Shown piece after piece: positions 8,341 through 16,730 of a DNA stretch of 63,035 nucleotides (its first letter is position 1; each line of letters begins with the position of its first letter). The notes beneath the pieces are model-generated. The model ran no database searches, was not told the DNA's origin, and saw nothing but the letters and a program-made list of their open reading frames with translations. The translations under genes were made by a program, and so were the position numbers. The stretch covers positions 1 to 63,035 of the forward strand of contig SKSM01000026.1 in NCBI GenBank assembly GCA_007122985.1, given 5' to 3'. Source of the stretch: Nitriliruptoraceae bacterium. Lineage in GTDB: Bacteria; Actinomycetota; Nitriliruptoria; Nitriliruptorales; Nitriliruptoraceae.

Positions 8341-8910
8341 GTGGCCGACGAGATCGAGAAGCTGATCGGCAGCTCCCGCCGGGCGTTCGACACGCTGTTC
8401 GATTCACGGATCCTGTTCCTCAAAGGACCGCTCGAGGACGAGAACGGCGACCAGATCGTCGCCCAGCTGCTCGCACTGGATGCGGAGAGCGACGACGACA
8501 TCACGCTGTATGTCAACTCACCCGGGGGGATCATCACCGGGATGTTCGCCCTGTACGACACCATGGCGCTGCTGCGCAGCAAGGTGAACACCCGCTGCAT
8601 CGGTCTGGCCGCCTCCGCTGCGGCGTTCCTCCTCGCCACCGGGACCGGCACCCGTGCCGCGACCGAGAACGCACGGATCATGATCCACCAGCCGCTCGGT
8701 GGCGCCCGCGGCACGGCCAAGGACATCGAGATCCAGGCCAAGAACATCGTGTGGATGCGCGAGCGCATCAACGAAATCCTCGCCGAGCGCTCCGGGCAGT
8801 CGGTGGAGAAGGTGCGGCAGGACACCGACCGCGACTTCTGGATGACCGCTCAGGAGGCCCGCGACTACGGGCTGATCGACGAGGTCACCGCGCCAGGTGC
8901 CGGCAGCTGA
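8341..8910 (+). CDS. clpP: ATP-dependent Clp protease proteolytic subunit
   Basis: ClpP forms the barrel protease fed by ClpX or ClpC. The 189-residue protein has the full triad: Ser92 in GLAASAAAFLL, His116 in IMIHQP and Asp165 in TDRDFWM. It also has ITLYVNSPGG and the ending EARDYGLIDEV. Start is taken at the GTG at 8341, seven bases after AAGG; an ATG two codons earlier leaves almost no spacing. There is no propeptide of the kind seen in some actinobacterial ClpP1. It stands alone, without clpX, a trigger factor or a second clpP, so it may be an accessory paralogue. Confidence 0.92.
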   Translation: MADEIEKLIGSSRRAFDTLFDSRILFLKGPLEDENGDQIVAQLLALDAESDDDITLYVNSPGGIITGMFALYDTMALLRSKVNTRCIGLAASAAAFLLATGTGTRAATENARIMIHQPLGGARGTAKDIEIQAKNIVWMRERINEILAERSGQSVEKVRQDTDRDFWMTAQEARDYGLIDEVTAPGAGS

Positions 8911-8928
8911 ACGCCGCTGCCGCCACGT

Positions 8929-8955
8929 GACCCCGTGCCGCTGCCGTACGGGGTC
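8929..8955. terminator. bidirectional terminator hairpin between clpP and NYN gene
   Basis: GACCCCGT and ACGGGGTC form an 8-bp stem with an 11-base loop. An outer CCACG/CGTGG pairing (8923-8927 with 8960-8964) extends it with an internal bulge. The genes on both sides converge on it. No T run is present. Confidence 0.55.
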
Positions 8956-8976
8956 GACCCGTGGCTGCGGCGGTGA

Positions 8977-10107
8977 TCAGGAGGCGTCGGCAGCCGGCTG
9001 CGCATCGGGATCGTCCACGTAGAGGTAGTACTCCTGGTCCTCTTCCTCCCAGTCCATCTCCACGACGTCCTTGGTGACGGCCGCCTTGCAGAACTGCAGG
9101 AACCCTGAGTAGCCGAAGTCCTTCTCCGAGAAGTTCTCGTCGCGCTTGCGCAGCTGGTCCTTGAGCCCCGACAGCGGCGGGTCTCCTCCCAGCTCCACCA
9201 TCAGCTCACGCACGGTGCGTCGGAGCAGGTCGAAGGCGGCGTCCTCGTCCTTGGGCGCCGTCGGCAGGTCGACCTCCGGGTCGCCGGGCGCGGTGCCGTC
9301 GGTGAGGGTGAGCACGCCGTTGTCGGCGAGGTGGCGCAGCAGCTCCCGGAAGCCACGGAAGCCGAACTCCTCCTCGGTGAACGTCGGGTCCTTGCGCAGC
9401 AGTGCACGCTTGAGGTTGGAGGCCTGGACCGAACCGGCCGCCGATGACTGCACGCCCGCCAGGGTGCGGGTGATGAGCCGCTCGAGCTTGCGCAGGTCCT
9501 GCTTCTGCGAGGACCCCGACTCAGCCAGCGCTTCTGGCGGCTGCCCACCGTCGGTGGCGGGGGTCGCGGGCTTGGCGGGCTTGGCGGGACGGCGCTGCGC
9601 CGGGCCCTTCTGCGACTCACGTCGAGGGGCACCCTCCAGGCGGTCGTAGAAGATGAACTCGTCGCAGGACGGCGGCAGCATCGCCGAGGTGGAGCCCTTC
9701 AGCCCGACGCCGATGACCCGCTTGTTCAGCTGGCGCAGCTTGCTGACCAGCGGGGTGAAGTCGGAGTCACCGGAGACCACGACGAAGGTCGAGACGAACT
9801 CGCGGGTCAGCGCGAGCTCCATCGCGTCGACCGCCATCTGGATGTCGGCCGCGTTCTTGCGCACCGAGTCGGACCGCTGCGGGATCTCGATCAGCTCGAC
9901 CGTGGCGTCGACCATCCCACGGCGGTCCTCCTTGAACAGGTTCCAGTCCGCATAGGCGCGGCGGGTGATCAGGCGCCCACGTTCGGCGAGCGCATCCAGC
10001 AGGGGCTGGGGGTCGAAGCGGAAGCCGATGTCGCGGGCACCGATGGCCACGTTCTCGTGGTCGATGAACATCGCCAGGCGTTCTTCTGAAGCATCAGGAG
10101 TGGTCAT
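8977..10107 (-). CDS. NYN-domain protein with two OST-HTH/LOTUS domains
   Basis: The 376-residue protein opens with a NYN/PIN-like domain of the LabA type (residues 1-150) whose acidic positions are visible in AMFIDHENV, DIQMAVDAMEL and VVSGDSDFTPLV; these would bind Mg2+ for RNA cleavage. A Pro/Ala/Lys linker follows (about 165-210). Two winged-helix OST-HTH/LOTUS repeats then share the pattern LKxxLLRKDPTFTEEEFGFRGFRELL and LKDQLRKRDENFSEKDFGYSGFLQF, ending in an acidic tail. RNA binding or processing is likely from the family. The ATG at 10107 has no ribosome site, but a TATGGT lies six bases upstream, suggesting a leaderless mRNA. Confidence 0.88.
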   Translation of the reverse strand: MTTPDASEERLAMFIDHENVAIGARDIGFRFDPQPLLDALAERGRLITRRAYADWNLFKEDRRGMVDATVELIEIPQRSDSVRKNAADIQMAVDAMELALTREFVSTFVVVSGDSDFTPLVSKLRQLNKRVIGVGLKGSTSAMLPPSCDEFIFYDRLEGAPRRESQKGPAQRRPAKPAKPATPATDGGQPPEALAESGSSQKQDLRKLERLITRTLAGVQSSAAGSVQASNLKRALLRKDPTFTEEEFGFRGFRELLRHLADNGVLTLTDGTAPGDPEVDLPTAPKDEDAAFDLLRRTVRELMVELGGDPPLSGLKDQLRKRDENFSEKDFGYSGFLQFCKAAVTKDVVEMDWEEEDQEYYLYVDDPDAQPAADAS

Positions 10108-10113
10108 ACCGCG

Positions 10114-10119
10114 ACCATA
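10114..10119 (-). promoter_or_regulatory. candidate -10 element for leaderless NYN mRNA
   Basis: On the minus strand TATGGT fits TAnnnT and ends six bases before the ATG. That spacing would put the first transcribed base at the start codon, as in leaderless actinobacterial transcripts. No -35 is evident. The rest of 10120-10379 shows nothing I can name. Confidence 0.35.
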
Positions 10120-10379
10120 CTGGACCGCGCGGCGACCAGACCGCACCCACCGGCGCCGGCGGCCACACGTGCGACCATCGCATCCGTGCTCCCGGGCAGC
10201 GACGACCGTCTAGCATCCCCGTCGGGAACGCACGGCAGCGGTCCGCGCACGGACGGTGACGGGCCCATCGGGGTTGATCCGGGTTGCGCTCGCGCCGAGG
10301 GCTTGACCCTGCCGACGGCACTGCCGTGACCACGGCCGATCTCTTTCCCCCCGCCGCGACCACCTGCCGAGGAGCCCGG

Positions 10380-11591
10380 ATGCCCGCAAGCGGGTACCGC
10401 AGCGCGCTGCGCTCGCCGACCGTCCGACGACTGTGGATCGCTGCGGTGACCTCCACGGTCGGCGACTACGTCGGGCTCGGTGCGCTGTTGTTCCTGGCTG
10501 CCGACCGCACCGGCGTCGCGGTGGGCGCCGCAGGAGTGCTGGCCGTCGGCGTGATCCCGTCGCTGCTGACCGGGGTCGTCGCCGGTCCGTGGCTGGACCG
10601 GTTCAACCGGACGCGCACGCTGTCCGCCCTCCAGCTGATCGGCGCGGCGGTGATCTGCCTGCCCGTGGTGATCGAGGGGTCGGTCGTGGTGTTCGTGACG
10701 GCCGGCCTGCTCGCCTGTGTCCGGATCGCGACCGTGGCGGTGCGATCCGGTGCGATGGCCGAAGGGATCGACGACGCCCACCGCGGCCCACTGGTCGCGC
10801 TGCTGAGCTCCACCGACCAGGGTTCCCAGGTCGCCGGCTACCTGACCGGTGGCGCCCTCTACGTCCTGGTCGGTGCCGAGTCGGCCCTGCTCCTCGACGC
10901 CGCCAGCTTTGTCGTCGCCGCGGTGATCCTCGCCCGCCTCGGGCTTCCAGAACCCGAGCACCGCGAGGAGCGTCGACCCGTCGGCGCCGGCATCGCCGAC
11001 ATCCGGCGCGATCCCGTCCTGCGGCCGTTGGCCGCGCTCGTGCTGGTCACCGGGCTCGTCGCGTCACTTCCCGAGGTGCTCGCCCCCACCGTCGCCGGTC
11101 CAGACGACCCACTGCGGCCGGTGGTCCTGGCGGCCGCCCCTGCCGGACAGGTGATCGCGATGACCCTGCTCGGACGCACCCGCCAGATGCGCCGTCCCCG
11201 CATCCAGCTGCTGCACCTGACGCTGCTCGGGGTCATCCTGCTCCTGGCCGCACTGGCCGGCACCCCGGCAGCGGTCGCGGTCGTCAATCTGCTCATCGGG
11301 GCCGGGACCGCCTGGATCATCGGCCCGCAGATCACCTTCCTGCACCGCGCCCCGAGCCTGCGGATGGGACAGATCACCGGCACGATGGTCGCCGGGCTCG
11401 CGGTCGCCGAAGGGGTGGGATCGCTGTCCCTGGCAGCGTTGGCGGACGTCGCCGGTACCCCGACCGCCTACGCCGCGGGCGGCGGCGTGATCCTGCTCGC
11501 GGCCCTGGTGGGCTGGACGGTCCGCTCCCGCACCGCCGAGCTGATCGCCCTGGATCATCCGCCGGATCTGGCTGGGGACCACGGCATCTAG
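10380..11591 (+). CDS. MFS-type membrane transporter
   Basis: The 403-residue protein has about 10-12 hydrophobic segments and the early GVVAGPWLDRFNRTRTL loop, a form of the MFS motif A between helices 2 and 3. A middle cytoplasmic loop (EPEHREERRPVGAGIADIRRDPVLRPLAAL) separates the two halves, as in MFS exporters of the enterobactin-exporter/tetracycline type. Substrate is unknown. The ATG at 10380 has GAGGAG upstream. It is monocistronic: divergent from the NYN gene and convergent with the HAD gene. Confidence 0.87.
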   Translation: MPASGYRSALRSPTVRRLWIAAVTSTVGDYVGLGALLFLAADRTGVAVGAAGVLAVGVIPSLLTGVVAGPWLDRFNRTRTLSALQLIGAAVICLPVVIEGSVVVFVTAGLLACVRIATVAVRSGAMAEGIDDAHRGPLVALLSSTDQGSQVAGYLTGGALYVLVGAESALLLDAASFVVAAVILARLGLPEPEHREERRPVGAGIADIRRDPVLRPLAALVLVTGLVASLPEVLAPTVAGPDDPLRPVVLAAAPAGQVIAMTLLGRTRQMRRPRIQLLHLTLLGVILLLAALAGTPAAVAVVNLLIGAGTAWIIGPQITFLHRAPSLRMGQITGTMVAGLAVAEGVGSLSLAALADVAGTPTAYAAGGGVILLAALVGWTVRSRTAELIALDHPPDLAGDHGI

Positions 11592-11610
11592 TGGTCTGTG
11601 ACCGGACCAC
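11591..11610. terminator. short hairpin between MFS and HAD genes
   Basis: GTGGTC and GACCAC pair around an eight-base loop, starting at the last base of the MFS stop codon. It could serve as a weak terminator. Confidence 0.35.
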
Positions 11611-11634
11611 GAGCGCCCCGGTGCGGGCCCCGGC

Positions 11635-12288
11635 TCAGGGCCGGTCGAGCACCACCTCGATGTCCAGGAGCGCAGCCACACGCGCGATGGTCGCGACATC
11701 GTCGCCCTGATGCAGCACCGCCTCCATGCCCACTCCGCGCGCCGCGACCACGTTGCGCTCGTGGTCGTCGACGAACACACAGCGCGACGGTTCGACCCCG
11801 ACCTGCTGCGCCGCCAGTTCGAAGATCGCAGGATCGGGCTTGCGTACGCCGACCTGCCCCGAGATCAGCTGTGCATCGAAGTGGGCGTCGATCCGATCGA
11901 AGTCATAGATCTCCATCCCCCACGAGTTGGAGACCAGGGCCGTCGCGACCCCCGCCGCACGTGCCTGCGCGGCAACGTCCCACAGCTGCCCCTGCGTCCG
12001 GACGGACGCGAACAGCCGGGGCAACAACTCGCCCGGGGGCGGTGCTCCTCCGTCAGCGGTCAACAGGTCGCGCAGCCGGTGTTCGAACACCGACGCGTCG
12101 ACCTCGCCGCGCTCGAACGCGGCGAGGACGCCGCCGTCCGAGTGGTTCGACGCGTCCTCGAGCAGCAGCTCGAAGCACCGACCTTCAGGGATGCCGGCCG
12201 ACCGCTCGAAGACCGCGGACGAATCGGCGACGTCGGAGGTGAGCACGCCGACGTAGTCGAGCAGCAGTGCGCGGCCGGGAACGGTCAC
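11635..12288 (-). CDS. HAD-superfamily hydrolase (HAD-IA, ACAD10 N-terminal type)
   Basis: The 217-residue haloacid-dehalogenase-fold phosphatase has motif I LLLDYVGVLTS, motif II ALVSNSWG, the conserved GVRKPDP lysine region and motif III CVFVDDHERNVVAARGVG. The DYxGVL form of motif I, with a hydrophobic residue where many phosphatases have the second Asp, is typical of the subgroup found at the N-terminus of human ACAD10 and soluble epoxide hydrolase. Its GTG start overlaps the stop of the APH-type kinase gene by 4 bp (GTGA), so both proteins are made together. The likely job is removing phosphate from a CoA- or acid-linked substrate. Confidence 0.88.
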   Translation of the reverse strand: MTVPGRALLLDYVGVLTSDVADSSAVFERSAGIPEGRCFELLLEDASNHSDGGVLAAFERGEVDASVFEHRLRDLLTADGGAPPPGELLPRLFASVRTQGQLWDVAAQARAAGVATALVSNSWGMEIYDFDRIDAHFDAQLISGQVGVRKPDPAIFELAAQQVGVEPSRCVFVDDHERNVVAARGVGMEAVLHQGDDVATIARVAALLDIEVVLDRP

Positions 12289-13334
12289 CGTCCCGCCATC
12301 GACGCGGCCTCCGCAGCGCGCTCGCCGAGCTCGACGACCAGTTGTCCGAACTGATCGGCGCCAGCGGTGTCGTCGCCGTAGGCGCCCGAGCGAGTCCGGG
12401 TGTAGACCCCCTCAAGGATGCAGGCGAGCTTCCAGTAGCCGAAGGCGACGAAGAACCCGACGTCGTCGACGTCGCGGCCGGAGCCGGCGGCGTAGCGCAC
12501 CACCAGATCGTCACGGCCGGGAAAGCCCTCGACCAGGCTCGGAGCATCCAGCAGTGGGATCGTCCGGTCCCCCGGCTGTGCCCAGTAGACCAACAGCAGT
12601 CCGAGGTCGGCCAGCGGCTCGCCGAGGGTGGTCAGCTCCCAGTCGAGCACGGCAGTGACCCGTCCGGTGTCCGGGTCGACGATCAGGTTGTCCAACCGGT
12701 AGTCGCCGTGGACGATCCCGGCCGGCCCCTGCTCCGGGATCGTGGCAGCCAGGCGGTCGTGGACCTCGTCGAGCAACGGCAGTTCGCGGGTACGGCCCTC
12801 TTCGAGCTGACGGTGCCACCGCCGCAGCTGTCGCTCGATGTAGGCCTCTCGACGTGCGAGGTCACCGAGCCCGACGGCGTCGACGTCCGTGGCGTGGAGG
12901 GCCACGAGGACGTCCACGAGATCCTCGCCGACCGTGGCTCGCGTGGCCGGGGTCAGGGCGCGGGCGGCGTCGGCGTCACGCAGCACCACCCCGTTGACGT
13001 ACTCCATGACGTAGAAGGGGGCGCCGGTCACCGCCGGGTCCGGTTCGTAGCCGACGCATGCGGGCACCGGGACCTCGCACCCGGCCAGCGCCGAGATGAT
13101 CCGATGCTCGCGACCCATGTCGTGCGCGGACTCGAGCACGCCGTGCAGCGGCGGGCGGCGCAGGACAAGCCGACGGCCATCGGCGTCGGTGACCGCGTAG
13201 GTGAGGTTGGAGCGCCCGCCCTCGATCAGGTCGAACCGCAGGGGCACGGCGATCTCGACCCGGTCGGCGAGCCAGCGGGTGACCCGGTCGCGGTCGATGC
13301 CCGGAACTGCGTCACCGTCGTCGAACTCGCCCAC
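12285..13334 (-). CDS. APH-family phosphotransferase (ACAD10/11 kinase-domain type)
   Basis: The 349-residue kinase has the nucleotide loop IEGGRSNLTYAV, the lysine strand RRLVLRRPP, the catalytic IVHGDYRLDNLI and the metal-binding VLDWELTTLGEPLADLG. This is the form found in the middle domain of ACAD10/ACAD11 and in bacterial 4-hydroxyacyl-CoA phosphotransferases such as LvaA, rather than in antibiotic kinases. The GTG at 13334 has GGAGG seven bases upstream. It overlaps the HAD gene, rebuilding the HAD-kinase pair of ACAD10 as two proteins. Phosphorylation of a 4-hydroxyacyl-CoA is the best guess. Confidence 0.9.
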   Translation of the reverse strand: MGEFDDGDAVPGIDRDRVTRWLADRVEIAVPLRFDLIEGGRSNLTYAVTDADGRRLVLRRPPLHGVLESAHDMGREHRIISALAGCEVPVPACVGYEPDPAVTGAPFYVMEYVNGVVLRDADAARALTPATRATVGEDLVDVLVALHATDVDAVGLGDLARREAYIERQLRRWHRQLEEGRTRELPLLDEVHDRLAATIPEQGPAGIVHGDYRLDNLIVDPDTGRVTAVLDWELTTLGEPLADLGLLLVYWAQPGDRTIPLLDAPSLVEGFPGRDDLVVRYAAGSGRDVDDVGFFVAFGYWKLACILEGVYTRTRSGAYGDDTAGADQFGQLVVELGERAAEAASMAGR

Positions 13335-13471
13335 CTTGCATCCTCCCTCTGCGTCGGCGAGCAGCCTGGCAGACCCGTGCGCGAGCGGCCAATTCCGACC
13401 ACTCGTGCGGTGTGGGAACCGTGGCCCGCCTCACCTACGGTGCCTTCCGTACGGCGAGATGGAGTCGGTTG

Positions 13472-14293
13472 ATGGCAGACGGCACGGCCAGGGAACCAAC
13501 GCCCGACCGACCGGACAACACCGCCGCCTGGGACACCCTGTCCGCCAGCTACGACCGGGAGATCGGCTGGCCGGACCGGGAGCTCGCCTGGGGCATCCGC
13601 TGCCCGCCCGAGTCGCAGCTGCAGGTGATCAGCGACGTGGTCACCGGCGCCGACACCACGGTCGTCGGCTGTGGCGGTGGCCAGGACCTGCTCGCACTCC
13701 ATCGACTGGGGGCGACCGGCCTCACCGGGCTCGATCCGTCCACCGCTCAGCTGGAGCGGGCCCGTCAGCGCCTGGACACCGCCGGCGTGCGCGCGCACCT
13801 GCTGCTCGGTGACGACCGCCGGCTCGACGAGCTACCGGCTGGCCATGCGGATCTTGTGGTCACGGTCCAGGCGCTCGACTACGTCGAGGAGCTCGACCGC
13901 TGCCTGCGCGGCGTCGTGCGCGCACTGCGGCCAGGCGGCGTGTTCGCCATGAGCGTGCTCCATCCCGCCGATGTGTCGACCGCGGACACCCCGCCGTTCG
14001 GCTGGCACACCTCCTACCACCGGGAGCAACGCGACTGGAGCTGGGACGGGCTGACCGACGAGCCGGTGCGCCTGCGTTCGTGGTTCCGGTCCCCTTCGAC
14101 CTGGTTCACCGCGGTATCGGACGCCGGACTCGTCGTGGAGCGGATGCTCGAGCCGGCTCCCGGACCGGCCGAGCCCTGGGTGGAGCGCGGCTGGCTCGAT
14201 GAAGCGTCCGCCGCCAAGCTCGACCTGGTCCCGAGCACCTTCGTGCTCCGGGCACGCCGACCGGGCGGGCCGGCAGCACCGGCCGCACGGTAG
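13472..14293 (+). CDS. class I SAM-dependent methyltransferase
   Basis: The 273-residue protein has a short N-terminal cap (TLSASYDREIGWPDRELAWG) and a Rossmann methyltransferase core: motif I TVVGCGGGQDLLAL, the acidic post-I GLDPSTAQLERA, LLGDDRRLDELPAGHADLVV and ALRPGGVFAMSVLHP. A substrate domain follows, with WHTSYHREQRDWSW. The acceptor is unknown; small molecules or lipids are usual for this shape. The ATG at 13472 has GGAG eight bases upstream. It ends 9 bp before the second MFS gene, so they are probably co-transcribed. Confidence 0.88.
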   Translation: MADGTAREPTPDRPDNTAAWDTLSASYDREIGWPDRELAWGIRCPPESQLQVISDVVTGADTTVVGCGGGQDLLALHRLGATGLTGLDPSTAQLERARQRLDTAGVRAHLLLGDDRRLDELPAGHADLVVTVQALDYVEELDRCLRGVVRALRPGGVFAMSVLHPADVSTADTPPFGWHTSYHREQRDWSWDGLTDEPVRLRSWFRSPSTWFTAVSDAGLVVERMLEPAPGPAEPWVERGWLDEASAAKLDLVPSTFVLRARRPGGPAAPAAR

Positions 14294-14302
14294 CGTCGTG
14301 GC

Positions 14303-15685
14303 GTGAGCGGCGACATCGGCGACCGAAACAGCCAGCAGCCGACCGCAGCGTCCGGTGCTGCACCCAGCACCACACCGCTCGGGCGGCTGGGGCGCAAGAG
14401 CGCTCGCCGGCTCACCGGCAGCATGCGTTCGCTGTTCGAGACCGGAGGCACGGGCTTCCGCGACCTGGCCGTCACCCAGGTCTTCAGCACCGCCACGGAC
14501 ACCCTGGTCGCCGTCGGCCTTGCGGGAACACTGTTCTTCTCCGTGCCCTCCGCCGAGGCTCGGGGCAACGTTGCGATCTACCTGCTGCTGACCGTCGCAC
14601 CGTTCGCCGTCATCGGACCGACCCTGGGACGCGTCCTGGACCGGACACCGGTGGCGATCCGCACGATGCTGGTCATCGCCGCCGTGGTCCGCGGGCTGCT
14701 CGCGCTGGCACTGGTCTGGCACCTGGACGGGCTGTGGCTCTACCCCGCAGCATTCGGTCTGCTGGTGTTCTCACGCGTGCACGGCATCACCCGCAACTCG
14801 CTGCTCCCTCTCGCCCTGGACCACCCCCGTGCGCTCGTCGCCGCGAACGCCCGACTGGCGTGGATCAGTGTGCTCGCCGGCGGCGTCGCTGCGGGGTTCG
14901 GCTTCGGCTCGTTGGCGGTCCTGGATGCCCGCGGCCCCCTGGCACTGGCTGCGCTCACCGGGCTGACCGCGGCGGTGCTGGGCGTCAGACTCCCGGAGCC
15001 GGACGGCCACGCGGTCAGGCTCGCGGTCGCCCGCCCCAGGTCCCGGCTGCACCTGCCGCGCGCGGTCCGTCTGGCACAGCTTGCGACCGCAGTGGTTCGG
15101 GCCTTCAACGGCTTCCTGCTGCTCCTGCTGGCCTTCGAGCTGCAGCAGGCCGAGGCGGGGCTGCTCGACTTCGGTGCCCTGGTGGCAGCTGCCGGCGCGG
15201 GCTTCGCGATCGCCTCGCGGCTGGTTCCGTTTCTCGAGCGACGCGTGCCCGAAGAGCCCATGGTCGTCGCCGGGCTCGCCGTGACCGCCGGCGCGGCCTT
15301 CGCGGCAGGTCAGTGGTTCGGCCTGGTCGCTGCCGCCGCGCTGGCCGGTGCGGCCGGGCTCGCCTGGGGTGTGGCGAAGCTGGCCTTCGACGGACTGCTC
15401 CAGGCCACGGTGCCGACGAGCCAACGTGGGGCCGCGTTCACCCGCTCGGAGACGGTGTTCTCCGTGGCCTGGGTGCTCGGCGCGATCGTGCCGACGGTGG
15501 TTTCCTTGCCGGCGTCCCTCGGCCTGGTCCTGGCCGGGTTCGGTGCGCTCGCAGCGCAGATCGTCTACGTCGGGGCCCTGCTCGAATCGCGGTCCCCCAG
15601 CGCACGGCTCCCGGACGAGGTGCCGGACAGCGCCCACCTCGATGACCTGCGGACGCCGACGGACGGGGGTGGCGCCACCCCCTGA
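14303..15685 (+). CDS. MFS-type membrane transporter
   Basis: The 460-residue protein has an N-terminal cytoplasmic stretch of about 50 residues with TGFRDLAVTQVFSTATDTLVAVGLAGTLFF at the first helix. About 12 hydrophobic segments and the GPTLGRVLDRTPVAIR loop (motif A-like) follow. It ends in an acidic, Pro/Gly-rich tail. Related actinobacterial proteins are annotated only as MFS transporters. The GTG start at 14303 follows the methyltransferase by 9 bp. It converges with korB inside a hairpin that holds both stop codons. Confidence 0.85.
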   Translation: MSGDIGDRNSQQPTAASGAAPSTTPLGRLGRKSARRLTGSMRSLFETGGTGFRDLAVTQVFSTATDTLVAVGLAGTLFFSVPSAEARGNVAIYLLLTVAPFAVIGPTLGRVLDRTPVAIRTMLVIAAVVRGLLALALVWHLDGLWLYPAAFGLLVFSRVHGITRNSLLPLALDHPRALVAANARLAWISVLAGGVAAGFGFGSLAVLDARGPLALAALTGLTAAVLGVRLPEPDGHAVRLAVARPRSRLHLPRAVRLAQLATAVVRAFNGFLLLLLAFELQQAEAGLLDFGALVAAAGAGFAIASRLVPFLERRVPEEPMVVAGLAVTAGAAFAAGQWFGLVAAAALAGAAGLAWGVAKLAFDGLLQATVPTSQRGAAFTRSETVFSVAWVLGAIVPTVVSLPASLGLVLAGFGALAAQIVYVGALLESRSPSARLPDEVPDSAHLDDLRTPTDGGGATP

Positions 15686-15717
15686 CGGTGCGTCGCCACC
15701 CCTGGTCGCGCCGTCAG
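15682..15717. terminator. hairpin containing both stop codons of MFS gene and korB
   Basis: CTGACGG at 15682-15688 pairs with CCGTCAG at 15711-15717, and a T-G wobble plus GCG/CGC lengthen the stem to 11 bp around a 14-base loop. The TGA of the plus-strand gene and the TCA (TGA) of korB lie in opposite arms. Confidence 0.5.
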
Positions 15718-16730
15718 CCGACGTCCCAGACGTTGCCGCTGGCGAGCAGCGCCTGCAGATCGCCGTCACCCTGCTGGGCACGGGACTGCTCGACCTGCTC
15801 ACGTACCAGATCGTCGTAGACCGGCCGGTCGACGTCCCGGAAGATCCCGATCGGGGTCGGACCCACCGGATTGAGCGCGAGCCGCGACAGCGCGAACGCC
15901 GTGGTCGGCTCCTCACGCGCCGGGTCGTGGATCACGACACGGTCTCCGGCCTCTTCGGTCGGCACGATCGACATCGACCCATCCGGTTCGGCCACCACGG
16001 CACGCTCGTTGTCGGGCCCGAAGGTGATCGGCTCACCTGATTCGAGCCGAATCTGGTTGTGATCCTTGCGGTCCTTGTCCTTGAGCGCAGCGAAGGCACC
16101 GTCGTTGAAGATGTTGCAGTTCTGATAGATCTCCACGAACGCCGAGCCGCGGTGCTGGTAGGCGCGACGCAGCACCTCGCTCAGATGCTGTCGATCGGTG
16201 TCGATCGAGCGGGCGACGTAGGTGGCCTCGACACCCAACGCGAGGCTGACCGGGTTGATGGGCCGGTCCAACGACCCGAGGGGTGTGGACTTGTGGGTGG
16301 AGCCCAGTGGCGAGGTCGGTGAGTACTGGCCCTTGGTCAGCCCGTAGATCTCGTTGTTGAACAACAGGATCTTGAGGTTGACGTTGCGGCGCAGCGCGTG
16401 CATCAGGTGGTTGCCCCCGATCGACAGCCCGTCGCCGTCTCCGGTCACGACCCAGACGTCCAGATCCGGGCGCGAGATCGCCAGACCGGTCGCCAGCGCC
16501 GGCGCACGGCCGTGGATCGAATGGATGCCGTAGGTGTCCATGTAGTACGGGAACCGCGACGAGCAGCCGATCCCGGACACGAACACCGTGGACTCCGGCC
16601 GCGCCCCCATCTCGGGCAGCAGCGACTGCACGGTCGCAAGGATCGCGTAGTCACCGCAGCCAGGGCACCACCGGACCTCACGGTCGGAGGTGAAGTCCTT
16701 CTTGGTGAGCTTGCCCTCATTGGTGGTCAT
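15714..16730 (-). CDS. korB: 2-oxoacid:ferredoxin oxidoreductase, beta subunit
   Basis: The 338-residue subunit binds thiamine diphosphate and an iron-sulfur cluster in the enzyme that converts 2-oxoglutarate (or pyruvate) and CoA to acyl-CoA, CO2 and reduced ferredoxin. Cys22 and Cys25 (WCPGCGDYAIL), GIGCSS and a later YQNCNIF give the four cluster cysteines. GDGDGLSIGGNHL with a downstream FNNEIYGLTKGQ is the thiamine diphosphate site. Its ATG overlaps the korA stop (ATGA), and both are similar in layout to mycobacterial KorAB, an oxygen-tolerant form that bypasses 2-oxoglutarate dehydrogenase. Confidence 0.93.
   Translation of the reverse strand: MTTNEGKLTKKDFTSDREVRWCPGCGDYAILATVQSLLPEMGARPESTVFVSGIGCSSRFPYYMDTYGIHSIHGRAPALATGLAISRPDLDVWVVTGDGDGLSIGGNHLMHALRRNVNLKILLFNNEIYGLTKGQYSPTSPLGSTHKSTPLGSLDRPINPVSLALGVEATYVARSIDTDRQHLSEVLRRAYQHRGSAFVEIYQNCNIFNDGAFAALKDKDRKDHNQIRLESGEPITFGPDNERAVVAEPDGSMSIVPTEEAGDRVVIHDPAREEPTTAFALSRLALNPVGPTPIGIFRDVDRPVYDDLVREQVEQSRAQQGDGDLQALLASGNVWDVG

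Noticed and set aside
12285-13334. Aminoglycoside resistance kinase
   Set aside because: The sequence pattern and the overlapping HAD gene fit ACAD10/11-type kinases; nothing else suggests resistance.
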